Shown here in pieces: positions 22,601 to 29,515 of a stretch of 64,000 nucleotides of DNA (position 1 is the first letter of the stretch; every line of letters begins with the position of its first letter). The stretch spans positions 37,400,697-37,464,696 of the forward strand of contig CM019701.1 of NCBI GenBank assembly GCA_009760885.1. The letters are read 5' to 3'. The notes beneath the pieces were generated by a model, which worked only from the letters and a program-made list of their open reading frames with translations, was not told where the DNA came from and did not search any database. Origin of the DNA: Achatina immaculata. Its lineage: Eukaryota > Mollusca > Gastropoda > Stylommatophora > Achatinidae. The position numbers and the translations under genes are program-made.

Positions 22601-25214
22601 TTTTGTCCAGGAGGACGAATCCTCGCCACTAGTGACTTCCACCCCTGGGTTGAGCCGGTTTAGGCATATTATCCCAGTATGGGCGTGTTTGGGACATGAC
22701 TAACCTCTAGAGCAGAGGTACTGTGACATGCACAGCCTTCAAGATTCACCCCTGGTGTGAGCCGGTTTAGGCAAAATTCACCAGTATGGGTGTATATCAG
22801 GCGTGACCGACCTCTAGAGTGGAGGTGGCATGACATGTCTAGCCATCAAGTTCCACCCCTGGTGTGTGCCAGTTTAGGCATATTTCACTAGTGTAGGTGT
22901 ATTTCGGACGTGGCCAGCCTCTAGAGCAGAGGTGTTGTGGTATGTGTAGCTCTTGCGGTGATACTACTGGACATACCGATTAGACTTCACTTTATCCTTT
23001 CCACCACCTTTTCACATCAGCGCCGCACAGCAACCTTTATTTCTTTTTCATGTTTACTTCCTTGACCGGGAGGAGCTTCACTCCACGCGCGGCATTCGAA
23101 GAGTCTCGGCAGCAGTGTCTTAACCTCTGGGACAAGCCGGTTCATGCATTTCACCCGATATGACTGCACTCAGGATGTGGCCGACCTCCAGACCAGAGGT
23201 GCCGTGATTTGACTGTTTGCTTCGCTTTATCCTTTCTACCACCTTTTCTGCAGTGATGCTGCGCGGCAACCCCATCTGCACCTTTCTTCATTGGCCGGGA
23301 GGAGCACCGCTCCACGCACGGCAGCTGAAGAATCTTGCCAACAGCGCTGGATGACTGATGACTCACTACCAAAAATAGCACTAAGATGGATCCTACATGA
23401 CAACAGAAGTAAGGGTAGACAAAAGGAGACATGGAGAAGAGCAACAGAGAGGATGTTTAACAACAGAGGGTCCACTTCGGCAAGAGTGGAAAAAGAGCAA
23501 AGGTCATGCATTAGTGGAAAACCCTTGCGGAAGCCCCATGCGCCTTGGGCACTTAAGGTTCAGAGAAAGATTTATGTCATGTTTTTTTTTTTGGTCATGA
23601 TTTTTTTTTCTTGGTTTGATTTTGAACTGGGATGGAACACTGATTGGAACCAAAGTAAACCCAAGCCTCTAGGAAAACAAAGACAGCGAGGACAGGTTGC
23701 TGGCATCCCTACCTCAAACATTGTAGTGGCCTAGAAATGTGAAGGCACTAACACTTCACACCCCTATGGCATATGGCATGCATATGCTGTAAGACATAGA
23801 TAATAATACTTTTTTTTATTAGCACTCCAACATTTCTGGCTGATCAATGCTTTCTTATTCTTATATGTTTGGCTTTAAAATATGCCTCCTGCAGAAATCC
23901 TGCTTCAGCCAAAATCTTATGGTAATGCTTTTGTAGCACATAAATAGCTGAATCAGTAAAGTTTCTAAGATTAAACAAATAAAGATTAAACAACACTCAT
24001 CAGGTTCAATTTCTGGCTCAATGCTTACTGCACACTTTGACTCAAATATCCTTTGTAATCAATATTTACCGTGGAATAACAGGTAAAATTTAAAGGTGGA
24101 CCATGCATAAGAGAGCCAACTGGAGATAGGACAAGTTGAATGAACATCTAGATTGAGAAATGGAGCATATTCAAGAAAATCATTCCATCTCACAGATATA
24201 ACACAAAACACGGACATATGTAAGACCACTCTAGATTACTGACAGCATGGAACTACATGAAGAACAAGACACAGGATATTTAAGACCATTCTATCTCAGT
24301 GACATGACTGAAAGATCATAAAATGCCTAACAACTGAACTTTGTAAAACAACATAAGAAACAGCATAGATGGTGCCTGCAGATACTGAAAGCATTTTCTC
24401 TTAGTTTATTAGTGGATTAAATATGTAGTATGATACAGGTATGATAAAAGAAGTCGACCACGTGAAACTCTAAAGAGGACATTGTAAAGAGGACATGGTT
24501 TAGTAGGAATAACATCCTTTGATGAGACTGAAAAACTCGCCGAAGACAGGAAATCTTGGTAAGCTACCATGCGAGCCCTACGTGACGTTTAGCGGCACGG
24601 GAATTATGTAAGATGATACAAGCTGGTCTAGAACGTCTGTCAATAAAATTACTCTTCAGTTCGCCCATTTTTCCTAACTATCTGACATAAAATTACTCTT
24701 TAGTTCGCCCATTTTTCCTAACTATCTGACATAAAATTACTCTTCAGTTCGCCCATTTTTCCTAACTATCTGACATAAAATTACTCTTCAGTTCGCCCCT
24801 TTTTCCTAACCATCTGACAGCGATAACCATGGGAAAACATGTTCATCATATACGACAGATACTTGTTTCTTCAAGTATTAAAGAAAGTTGAATTTATTTA
24901 TGCCAACGATTATCAGTGTCACCGAAATCACATTATAATTTTTAAAATGCATATACAATTGTCATCTTTTTTCCCCTCGGTCGGTCCTATAGAAAGTACA
25001 TCTGAAAATGGCAATATAAACGAATGGTTATGTATTACATCCAACCACTAGTTATACAATTGCTTCAATAGTTTTGTGCATTTTAAACGTTAGTCAGACC
25101 AAGAGTAACATTAAACTCGCGAGAAAGAAAGAAAAACCTTAATGTACAGCTATATTTATCACTGTTGTTATTATCACTTACCTTACTAAGCGGTATCCCC
25201 ATGTACGCTGCCAT
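1558..25214 (-). CDS. MORC3/4-like GHKL ATPase gene, N-terminal 10 exons, partial
   Basis: Ten exons join in phase (25214-25182, 17231-17159, 16006-15874, 13838-13629, 12374-12201, 10816-10675, 9119-8991, 3565-3434, 2148-2051, 1647-1558), each with AG acceptor and GT donor, giving 404 codons plus two bases. In order the protein shows STSHTW, the GHKL motif IIDNAYDPD, DNGAGM, the glycine loop [10 protein letters not shown], an S5-like transducer ([11 protein letters not shown]), [14 protein letters not shown] and FANKLNDYW. This order and spacing match MORC3/MORC4. Known family role: MORC proteins bind ATP, dimerise through the ATPase head, compact chromatin and often read H3K4 methylation through a CW zinc finger. 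That finger is not in the window and should lie further left. Strong as a family call; the choice of MORC3 or MORC4 is not made because invertebrates often have one pre-duplication gene. Confidence 0.92.
2051..2148 (-). CDS. MORC-like exon 9
   Basis: A 98-bp exon (acceptor TTGTTCAG, donor GTGAGT). It encodes [22 protein letters not shown] and [10 protein letters not shown], equal to the family's [23 protein letters not shown]. It ends two bases into a codon. Confidence 0.94.
2149..3433. other. MORC intron 8, no other feature seen
   Basis: AT-rich sequence between exons 9 and 8, with a short C-rich tract near 2750-2780. No recognisable coding or mobile sequence. Confidence 0.6.
3434..3565 (-). 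CDS. MORC-like exon 8
   Basis: A 132-bp, phase 0-0 exon encoding [19 protein letters not shown] and [19 protein letters not shown], one of the most diagnostic MORC stretches. The donor GTGAAC is weak but keeps the frame. Intron 7 (8990-3566, about 5.4 kb) holds three mobile-element remnants. Confidence 0.95.
4125..4420 (+). mobile_element. Plus-strand LINE tail nested in LINE family B
   Basis: Plus-strand reading gives [20 protein letters not shown], a basic stretch and [17 protein letters not shown], typical of a LINE ORF2 C-terminus. Minus-strand family-B sequence continues on both sides. ATGTCT flanks it (4119-4124; again at 4421-4426), a possible 6-bp target duplication; edges are approximate. 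Confidence 0.65.
4777..6490 (-). repeat. Minisatellite grown inside a LINE RT gene
   Basis: Tandem units of about 69 bp mixed with about 33-bp half units. Read on the minus strand in the LINE frame, a unit encodes [19 protein letters not shown], the RT-thumb motif that follows FTYLG. The family-B copy at 57.35-57.42 kb has this motif once. The plus strand happens to stay open for 520 codons; that reading has no support as a gene. Confidence 0.88.
7048..7697. mobile_element. Possible TTAA-flanked DNA element (piggyBac-like MITE)
   Basis: TTAA stands at 7044-7047 and 7698-7701. The left end reads CTCTTTCCGTGCCGGAGG and the right end, reversed, CACTTTTGGTGCCTTTGG, an imperfect inverted repeat (about 12 of 18). 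The 650-bp interior codes for nothing I recognise. TTAA targets and short inverted repeats are known of piggyBac elements; the assignment is inference. Confidence 0.38.
8200..8870 (-). mobile_element. RTE-type LINE C-terminal fragment
   Basis: Minus-strand RT thumb and tail: [18 protein letters not shown] and [20 protein letters not shown] near 8840-8700, then [20 protein letters not shown], then [19 protein letters not shown], ending MQHGT with a stop at about 8220. The same family is present at 26.2-28.9 kb and 44.9-48.0 kb. It lies in MORC intron 7 close to exon 7. Confidence 0.88.
8991..9119 (-). CDS. MORC-like exon 7 (transducer/S5-like)
   Basis: A 129-bp, phase 0-0 exon with a consensus GTAAGT donor. 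It encodes [18 protein letters not shown] and then [19 protein letters not shown]. The lysine in KSL is the conserved ATP-contacting region of the S5-like domain in MORC proteins. An RTE-type LINE fragment lies just downstream in intron 7. Confidence 0.93.
9999..10112. repeat. Short tandem repeat, about 43-bp unit
   Basis: About 2.6 near-identical units containing CTGTCACTGCACAGAAAAGA, in MORC intron 6. The rest of this intron (9120-9998 and 10113-10674) shows no recognisable feature. Confidence 0.8.
10675..10816 (-). CDS. MORC-like exon 6
   Basis: A 142-bp exon (acceptor ATTCAG, donor GTAAAT). It encodes [20 protein letters not shown] and ends EYKRSLR, matching the loop to the transducer domain (DYSLRAYCSILYL in MORC3, completed by exon 7). 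The upstream intron begins almost at once with the 66-bp minisatellite, whose edge lies about 10 bp from the acceptor. Confidence 0.9.
10827..11785. repeat. 66-bp minisatellite in MORC intron 5
   Basis: About 14 units with the core CTATTCTAGTAACATTAGCA. Two unit types differ in their second half: one has GGATGTTTTCAGTCAACACC, the other TTGGTGTTTTTCAACAACAG. They partly alternate, so the array has a 132-bp higher-order period in places. It begins about 10 bp from the exon 6 acceptor. Confidence 0.93.
12201..12374 (-). CDS. MORC-like exon 5
   Basis: A 174-bp exon (acceptor CTTTAG, donor GTATTT). It encodes [17 protein letters not shown], a helix ending [17 protein letters not shown], then [11 protein letters not shown]. 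The segment equals the MORC3 stretch ending GTRIIIWNLR, the end of the GHKL fold. The upstream boundary fits phase 2 from exon 4. Confidence 0.9.
12375..13628. other. MORC intron 4, no other feature seen
   Basis: AT-rich intron with homopolymer T and A runs and a short CA run near 13410-13440. No gene or mobile element recognised. Confidence 0.55.
13629..13838 (-). CDS. MORC-like exon 4 (glycine loop)
   Basis: A 210-bp exon after a T-rich tract ending CAG. It encodes [19 protein letters not shown] and then [19 protein letters not shown], the GxGxK/SG-type lid loop of MORC ATPases, then [20 protein letters not shown], which matches the family's VGFLSQT segment. The donor is taken at GA|GTACAG because it keeps the frame into exon 5; the last few codons are less certain. 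Confidence 0.93.
14740..14965 (-). mobile_element. LINE 3'-end fragment (TWRRT tail)
   Basis: Minus-strand reading gives [20 protein letters not shown], then [20 protein letters not shown]. The same tail, on the other strand, is at 23.36-23.6 kb ([16 protein letters not shown]). Known LINE ORF2 proteins end in such a GRPKxTWRRT stretch. It lies in MORC intron 3; the rest of that intron (13839-14739, 14966-15873) shows nothing recognisable. Confidence 0.7.
15874..16006 (-). CDS. MORC-like exon 3 (DN motif and DNGAGM)
   Basis: A 133-bp exon. Spliced to exon 2 it makes [16 protein letters not shown], then [26 protein letters not shown] contains the Mg/ATP-binding Asn of GHKL ATPases and DNGAGM is the second nucleotide-binding motif. 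It ends two bases into a codon, which exon 4 completes as Ser of SFGF. A GA-rich microsatellite starts about 150 bp upstream. Confidence 0.93.
16087..16503. repeat. GA-rich microsatellite
   Basis: About 350 bp of (GA)n with GGGA and GACA interruptions on the plus strand (CT on the minus), in MORC intron 2 just upstream of exon 3. Both strands stay open for over 120 codons of low-complexity sequence, which is not a gene. Confidence 0.95.
17159..17231 (-). CDS. MORC-like exon 2 (start of ATPase head)
   Basis: A 73-bp exon between a TTCCTTGTAG acceptor and a GTAAGT donor. It encodes [19 protein letters not shown] followed by II and the first base of the catalytic-region Asp codon. The family consensus here is NSTSHTWPFSAVAELID; the usual Pro after Trp is Ala, a mild departure. 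The exon is too short to appear as a long ORF. Confidence 0.9.
17345..17558. repeat. 34-bp tandem array, split by a LINE
   Basis: About six units of CTAAATATGTACAATATATC plus TGGGGACAAAATAC. A further unit lies at 21254-21284, on the far side of the I-type LINE, so the LINE landed inside the array. Confidence 0.9.
17559..21253 (-). mobile_element. I-superfamily LINE, intact ORF2, (GAA)8 tail
   Basis: A 3.7-kb insertion in MORC intron 1, same strand as the gene. Its 3' tail is eight GAA units rather than poly(A), and GACAAAATACC stands on both sides (17548-17558 and 21254-21264), a target duplication though the target is itself repeated. Only about 14 bp lie upstream of the ORF2 start, so ORF1 and the 5' UTR are missing: a 5'-truncated copy. 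RNase H after RT, and a trinucleotide tail, are known marks of the I superfamily (for example I or Nimb). Confidence 0.9.
17598..21239 (-). CDS. LINE ORF2: endonuclease-RT-RNase H polyprotein
   Basis: Intact 1213-residue ORF from a true ATG ([10 protein letters not shown]). AP-type endonuclease, about 1-215: IQETHL near 35-40, GDFNSHS near 128-134, SDHRP at 205-209. Reverse transcriptase, about 430-750: [10 protein letters not shown] near 446, [11 protein letters not shown] near 576, [11 protein letters not shown] near 632, catalytic YADD at 665-668. RNase H, about 958-1085: Asp966 in YTDGS, Glu1006, Asp1032, and [12 protein letters not shown] ending at Asp1079, so all four DEDD acids are present. 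A C-x-C-x8-H-x4-C knuckle lies at 1155-1171. It would make the proteins that nick and reverse-transcribe at the target. The intact frame suggests recent insertion; without ORF1 or a promoter this copy is probably not self-sufficient. Confidence 0.93.
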   Translation of the reverse strand: MQWNAEGVSSVRDGYSKKVELENILFAEQISICCIQETHLTKDAAFKIRGYQCFRSDRQDRRKGGVLTLVKNNISACQVGVYMEGAEYQMIHLKSSNTDFHLLNYYCPNDRPLALGTIPHKERLMVCGDFNSHSQSWGYDHIDKRGEEVESWQDDNGLLLINQPMDAPTFYSRAWRTKSTPDLAFHSPDLKWNITREVGKQLGGSDHRPVFLTMENELLNTSNPLPRWNYKKANWTMYRHRTGTLVGQLSIEGKDINSILKEFNACILQAARETIPRGARRDYKPYWSSELGKLHDDVEAARKQAENRPCQEHHNNYQHSKAKFQTAKLQARRESWREKTESLNFEKDGRKLWKLIKQLNDESTGRSTKVTLIEDGKTHTGKQVADHFARIFAQDCNIDIHPETERTVRIEPQKEEEQVRKVEVMDAPITRSELDLAVSKLKPRKSPGPDGVSNEMIKNLGMAAMGKLLDIFNMCWTTGKLPQIWKEASMVPLLKPGKNSDTASSYRPISLTSCLCKTMERIIDLRLKWYLESENLLVPQQAGFRQYYSTEDQVTYLSQEIEDAFQEKNLVLAAWIDLKKAFDKVWKKGLLWKLRNCNVNGRLYNWIKSYLHNRRARVVMDGHNSQKVLLRHGVPQGGVLSPTLFLVFINDLVKELPYGIKVALYADDLVMWCTDEYATVATQRLQRAADILTSWTNKWCVSINTEKSSTTLFTLSSKQKAGKIFVNEIPLRMDNQPTYLGVTLDSKLTWKQHINSAEAKARRKLAILRKLSGTTWGASERILKNVYLQSILPHLEYGSTSWCTASNTTLHNLDKVQNQSLRIITGAMRSTPIVEMQKIVGVQPLKERRDTKVMTMGEKFLSSVSHPLKERFNNLALGRLKRSSFIHQAKRMRKLIPDLPTVVAPLSSVPEHTPWKEADYTQISIQTEVKGVQNGEMQSSLVRSTATLCVLDDKYPCDTWIRVYTDGSAHNAIKNGGAGAYIEYPNNTIDKISIPTGKYCNSFDAEVRAIIAAVEKLSDSRIDTCPVVLLTDARSVLEALQCNKLPDLKDALSKIGLQHGVTLQWIPSHCGIPGNEKADHLAKEGTEMEQPDIPITYNQKKSMIKTYRKPQTPPHDDYHMLNRKEQVTIFCLRTGHSRLRSHMYTKFKVGTTNLCTCAQVPQTVEHILQNCISYESLRNNYWPSETTKEDKLYGSIHELQKTVKFIQETGLQI
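21285..21578 (-). mobile_element. SINE-like interspersed repeat, copy 1
   Basis: About 290 bp, matching 53488-53778 on the opposite strand. Shared landmarks in repeat orientation are AGCTGGTGTTCTTTGT, GAGGCACAGCAT-like sequence, GCAGACTCCACCACCATG and a terminal CTGATTG. It abuts the 34-bp array. There is no coding potential; SINE status is inferred from size and copy number. Confidence 0.55.
21934..22018 (+). mobile_element. LINE C-terminus, 5' half of a split copy
   Basis: Plus-strand reading [15 protein letters not shown], a stop, then [10 protein letters not shown]. It is interrupted exactly after MTD by the 1.33-kb element and resumes at 23360. Known LINE tails read WLGHVLRM here. Confidence 0.8.
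22019..23346 (-). mobile_element. 1.33-kb non-autonomous retroelement 'X', copy 1
   Basis: An insertion bounded by a perfect 13-bp duplication, CTGGATGACTGAT (22006-22018 and 23347-23359), that splits a LINE tail. In minus orientation it ends GTAGAAGCGAACGAAGAAG and more GAA units, nearly the same end as the I-type LINE nearby. Inside are diverged subrepeats: about 90-bp units with GTTGGACTTTCTCAC (22260-22540) and units of roughly 105-130 bp with GAGCCGGTTTAGGCA (22640-23220). There is no ORF of note. A second copy is at 53.9-55.0 kb. Retroposition by a LINE is inferred from the tail and target duplication. Confidence 0.82.
23360..23740 (+). mobile_element. LINE C-terminus, 3' half of a split copy
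   Basis: It continues the reading from 22018: [20 protein letters not shown], then [19 protein letters not shown], then a decayed end with [12 protein letters not shown] sequence near 23520. Joined to 21934-22018 it is a typical LINE ORF2 end. Confidence 0.8.
23741..24437. other. MORC intron 1, no feature seen
   Basis: AT-rich intronic sequence without recognisable coding or mobile parts. Confidence 0.5.
24438..24640 (+). mobile_element. LINE tail fragment
   Basis: Plus-strand reading with [10 protein letters not shown], then [15 protein letters not shown] and RALRDV. It is the same tail as the plus-strand LINE at 48.72-48.80 and 49.51-49.61 kb ([30 protein letters not shown]). Frames are broken. 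Confidence 0.75.
24640..24822. repeat. 44-bp tandem repeat, four units
   Basis: Four near-perfect units with ATAAAATTACTCTTCAGTTC and GCCCATTTTTCCTAACTATC. It directly follows the LINE tail and may have grown from that element's 3' end. Confidence 0.92.
25182..25214 (-). CDS. MORC-like exon 1 (start codon, 11 codons)
   Basis: The ATG at 25214 sits in a good context (purine at -3, G at +4) and encodes [11 protein letters not shown], then a consensus donor GTAAGT. It joins in phase 0 to exon 2 and resembles the short lead-in of vertebrate MORC3. The 5' UTR and promoter are not recognisable. Intron 1 (25181-17232) is about 7.9 kb and mostly transposon. Confidence 0.8.
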
Positions 25215-25595
25215 CTTGAACTGAGTGATTTGAAGTAACCGAAAGGATTTTGGATGTTAAATTATTATCTACAAGAGGTTCTTTTCTTTTCCGTAAAATG
25301 ATAATTCCAAATTTTAAACATTATGAAACAACACTAAAAACTTTTAATAGTGAAGTCTAGCCTCTGTTTATCAGTTATTTTGTAAATTAATGGTAGTTGT
25401 CATCCCTTCGATTATTGTAGATATTTAACCGGCAGCCGCATTTCTTCACGAATTCGGAAACTGGTTTTGCAGAATATTTAACTCATTCACATTCTTTTAT
25501 GCCACCTGCAGTCTAGATGAATAGAAATAAATGAGTCATGGAAATAATCCAGGTCTTTCATTGTGGCAGTCGTTTCTTTTAGAAAAAAATTCTTA
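25215..25595. promoter_or_regulatory. Upstream flank of the MORC-like gene
   Basis: The 5' UTR and core promoter should lie here by position. I see no TATA box or other element I would stand behind. Confidence 0.3.
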
Positions 25596-25597
25596 AG

Positions 25598-26060
25598 AAT
25601 TCATTCATTCATTATTTGCATGTCCCTTGCGGAACTTTGTATCCCTAACAGCACTCATGTAGGCCTCTCGGTTGTAAGCAAGATGGCCTGTTGCTGATGC
25701 ATCCTTTTTGCAGATCATCAACGATGTCTTGCAGCCATCTTCGCCTTGGTCTTCCTCTCTTTCCCATTATGTACCCTTCCAAGACGGTCTTCTCTAGATC
25801 ATCATGACGTTTAATGTGTCCAAAATTTGTTTTTTCTCTCTTTAATCCTCTTTACTACCCAGCCTTCTTCAATATGAAGTTCTTGCAGTATGGATATATT
25901 TGTTCTTTTTTGTGTCCATGATATTTGAAGAACTCTTCTGTAGCATTTAAAAGCATTTATGTGTTTCTCAGCTGTTTTGTTAAGAATTACATTTATTAAT
26001 TTGTCCTGTCTCCTCCCCCTTGTACTCATAGTGTTGAAGGGACAAATAAAATATCTTTAT
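25598..26060 (-). mobile_element. LINE tail (GRPRRRWLQDIVDDL type), copy 1
   Basis: Minus strand: TAEKHINAFKCYRRVLQISW, TQKRTNISILQELHIEEGW, and LEGYIMGKRGRPRRRWLQDI in shifting frames, with an (ATTC)n tail at 25602-25613. Other copies are at 34.97-35.43 (minus), 43.51-43.61 (plus) and 52.74-53.17 kb (plus). Confidence 0.82.
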
Positions 26061-26239
26061 AGGGCTCAGTGACTTGCCTCATGTAGTAGAATATTTAAAG
26101 TTTCTGTAACTTCTTTCCTGGGCGTGGGCGGCATCTTCTGTTTTAGATAGTTCTTATTTTAATGTTTTCTGTTCTACAATGTCTAATGATGGTCGTGCTA
26201 CGTGGCCAAATCATTTCACTGTTTTAGTATAACATGTAG

Positions 26240-28935
26240 TGAGACATACCAAATCACATAAAATTATTATCATACTCCGCGATTTTAATGCCAAAGTTGG
26301 AAATGAAAAATAATGAGAAATGGGCGAGGAGATAAATTAACAGAATGTGCAAAAAAAAAAAAAGCTGCACAATATGATTATTGGAAACGCCAGAGAAGAT
26401 CGGCTATATGGAGTTATCTTTATGATGAACAAGAAGTAAGGTTAGATACAATGCGTTAGAGAAAATACAAAGTGTGCATGAGCAGTGAGAAATACGAGAT
26501 TCAACCCACCAGACAGGAAGAGAAATAATACACGAGAGAAAAGAAACAGTAGAGAAGAAATTGTCTTGTTCATAGTCTTGAATAAGACAATGAAGCTACT
26601 GGCAAGTATGGACTAGGTATCAGAAATACAAAAGAAGAGATGTGTATTGAGTGGGCAGAAGAGAATAAAATGATAGTAGGAAATACTTGGTTTTAACAAC
26701 ACCCAAGGCAACTATGGACATTGAAAAGCCCAAATAATAACATACGTAACCAGATAGATTACATTGTGATCAACAGAAGATTCAGGAACTCAGTAATATC
26801 GGTGAAAACAAGACCAAGCGCAGACTGCGACAGTGACCACGTCCCAGGTGTAAGAAGAGTGTGAACCAGGCTAAAGGGGTTAAAGGTAGCAGCTAAAAAC
26901 AAAGAACTAGATAGAGAGCTGTTACAGAAAGATACGGCAATACAAGAACAATATAGGACCATTGTACGTAATAGATATAATGCTATAGAGAAGATTGAAA
27001 CGATTGACGAACAATGGAATATGCTCGAAGACTCTATTCAGCAAAAATCTGTAGAATAAAAGACACGCTAAACAGGAGTGGATGACAGAAGAAATTTTGC
27101 AACAAATGGATCAGAGAAGAAGTCTTAAGGAAAATAAAGATGAATATGACAAAATAAATAAAGAAATAAAGATACAAATGCAATAAAGCTAAGGAAGAGT
27201 GGCTAAATAAGAAATGTAGTGAAACAGAGACGCTCCATCAGGGAAACTCAAGAGATATGTACAAACAAATAAAGGAGTTAACAAACAAAAGGACATACCA
27301 CAAGACTGGTTGACTGAAGTCAAAGGAGGGGCATAAAATAATGGATAGAAATGAAATAATGGCAAAATGGAGCGAATACGTTAGATAACTCTATGAGGAC
27401 AATAGAAGTGAAATAGATATATGAAATAATAATGACAGGCCTCACAAATTAAAAGCAGAAGTGGAATAAGCCATCAAACACATGAAAAACAAGAAAGCAC
27501 CAGGACCAGATAAAATCACCAAGGAAGAATTGGAAGCATTAGGAGAGTTTGGCATAGAAATAATTACCAAATTGATGAATGATATCTATAACAATAACTA
27601 TGTCACCTTTTGCAATCAATTTTCGTTGCTCTACCAAAGAAACAAGGTGCAGTTGAATGTGAAGACCATTGAACTATTAGTCTTACGAGCCATGTTACCA
27701 AAATCCTACTTCGTGTTGTTATGAGAAGAGTCAGGAGCAAAATAAAACCAGAAATCGCTGAAAAACAGTGCAGCTTCGTCGAAGGAAAAGGTGCAAGTAA
27801 TGCTGTATATATATTAAGAACATTGATGGAGAGATCAATAGAAGTAAAGACGGACCTATACTTATGGTTCACAAAGCATTTGATGAAGTGAGATACACAA
27901 AAATTATAAGAAAGCTGGAAAACATCAACATAGATGGGGAAGAGCTGAAACTTATCAAAAACATATATTGGCAGAATTAGCAGCAATGAGAGTTGAGAAC
28001 CAAATAGGAGTACTCGAAGACATAAAATTGGGAGTGAGACAAGGATGTATTTTATCTCCTGACCTCTTCTCCTTGTACGGTGAAAACATAATGAGAAATA
28101 TAGAGAGCTTGACAGGAATATCAACTGGCGGGTACAACCTTAACAACTTAAGGTATGCAGACGGCACAGTTCTGATTGCTAAAAGTGAAGGGGAGCTACA
28201 GACTCTTCTGGACGTCGTGGTTCGTGAAAGTAAAAATAAAGGTCTCAGCCTGAATAAAAAGAAGACTGAAGTGATGTTCATCTCAAAGAAAAGAATAACA
28301 CCAAAATGTAGTATTACCATTGATGGCACAAATATGAAACAAATTGATAGATTCAAGTACTTAGGAACAATTATAACAACTGATGGGAAATGTCACAATG
28401 AAATAAAAAGCAGACGTACTCAGGCCACCAGACAATGAGACATATCTTGTGCAATAGATCCGTATCAATGGAAATAAGATTCCGAGTACTTAAATGTTAC
28501 ATAGAGCCAATTTTGTTTTATGGGCGTGAAGCATAGTTTATGAATAAGAGAGTACAGGGAGAAATGAATGCCATGGAAATGTGGTTCATAAGAAGGATGT
28601 TGAAGGAACCATGGACAGCCAAGAAAACCAATGAAGAAGTCTTAAGAGAGGCTGGAGTTAAAAAGCAAATTATAGCAAAGATCAGAGGCATACAAGCGAG
28701 ATTGATAGGACATTTCCCGAGAAGAGGAAACTTGTAACACACTGAGGCAACTAAAAAAAATTGAAGAAGAAGAAGAAGAAGAAGAAGAGAGAGAGAGAGA
28801 GAAAAGTTACTGTATGGGCTGTCAGTGTGGCTAGGAAGAAAGTCACCGGCGGATCTCATAATCGGGTCTAAAGAAAGGGAATTGTGGAGAGAAATAATCG
28901 CCTACGCCACGCGGCATGGCTCTTGAGTTGAATTG
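26240..28935 (+). mobile_element. RTE-type LINE, near full length, heavily decayed
   Basis: Plus strand in order: endonuclease GDFN-like DFNAKVGNEK (26284), WAEENKMIVGNTWF (26655), QIDYIVINRRFRNS (26755), ADCDSDHVP (26825); linker; RT KKAPGPDKITKEELEALG (27492), GVRQGCILSPDLFSLYGENI (28030), LRYADGTVLIAK (28145), FKYLGTIITTDGKCHNEI (28352); tail RRMLKEPWTAKKTNEEVLRE (28592). Many stops and shifts occur, the YADD box reads YADG, and a (GAA)n(GA)n run at about 28763-28805 interrupts the tail. Confidence 0.88.
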
Positions 28936-28944
28936 AAGAGAAGA

Positions 28945-29115
28945 AATGAATGTCGCTAGAAATACTGCAGCTCGTAAAAAGAGGAAGATATTATAAAAAC
29001 GAGAAGGAAAACCATAACACCATTGAAAAAGAGATAAGAAGCAAACATAAACAAGCTAAAGAAAACTGGTTGGATGAATGGTGCAGACAAACTGACGAAC
29101 ATTTGATGATCCCGG
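28945..29115 (+). mobile_element. RTE-type LINE linker fragment
   Basis: Plus-strand NTIEKEIRSKHKQAKENWLD, then EWCRQTDEHL. It matches the endonuclease-RT linker of the 45-48 kb copy (KINKEIRRKCREAKEVWLNE). It is a second, separate fragment abutting the decayed copy. Confidence 0.7.
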
Positions 29116-29515
29116 AGGTAAAAGTTGGGTCGTCGTTGGCCATCTCAAGTCACATGATAAGACGCCGCTGCTTCCGACCGAGTGTCAAGAGCCAGGAGAC
29201 AAACTTCTCAGAAAGGCTATGCTTTTTCAGGTTTTCCCTGGAGACCTCCTGGCAGATTCTTTATTCCAACCGCGTGAGAGAGCCGATGGATTGTTTGGGA
29301 ATGGTTCTCATGGACGAGTTCACGAATTTTTCCTGTATTTTCTGGGGTTTTTCTTGTGATTAATTGCTCTGAACGCTCGTCATCTTAAACAGCCACTTGG
29401 CCTTGAAACACCCGTACCACTCAAAAAGTGTGTTCGATCTGAAGAATTTTGCCAAAAAGCCTGATTCAAGGGTATGGGTAACAGATCAGGCAAAATTTGA
29501 TGCAGACATGTTGCT
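29116..29515 (-). mobile_element. Mariner transposase N-terminal fragment, decayed
   Basis: Minus-strand pieces in three frames: EQHVCIKFC (29510), KTPENTGKIRELVHENHSQT (29350), ICQEVSRENLKKHSLSEKFV (29240), then LEMANDDPTF (29125). This is the order of a mariner transposase from the first helix-turn-helix to just before the first catalytic Asp. The family differs from the mariner at 30.9-32.2 kb. Confidence 0.72.

Noticed and set aside
24640..24822. CRISPR-like regular repeats (also at 32773, 40698, 63447)
   Set aside because: Units are head-to-tail without unique spacers and the DNA is animal.
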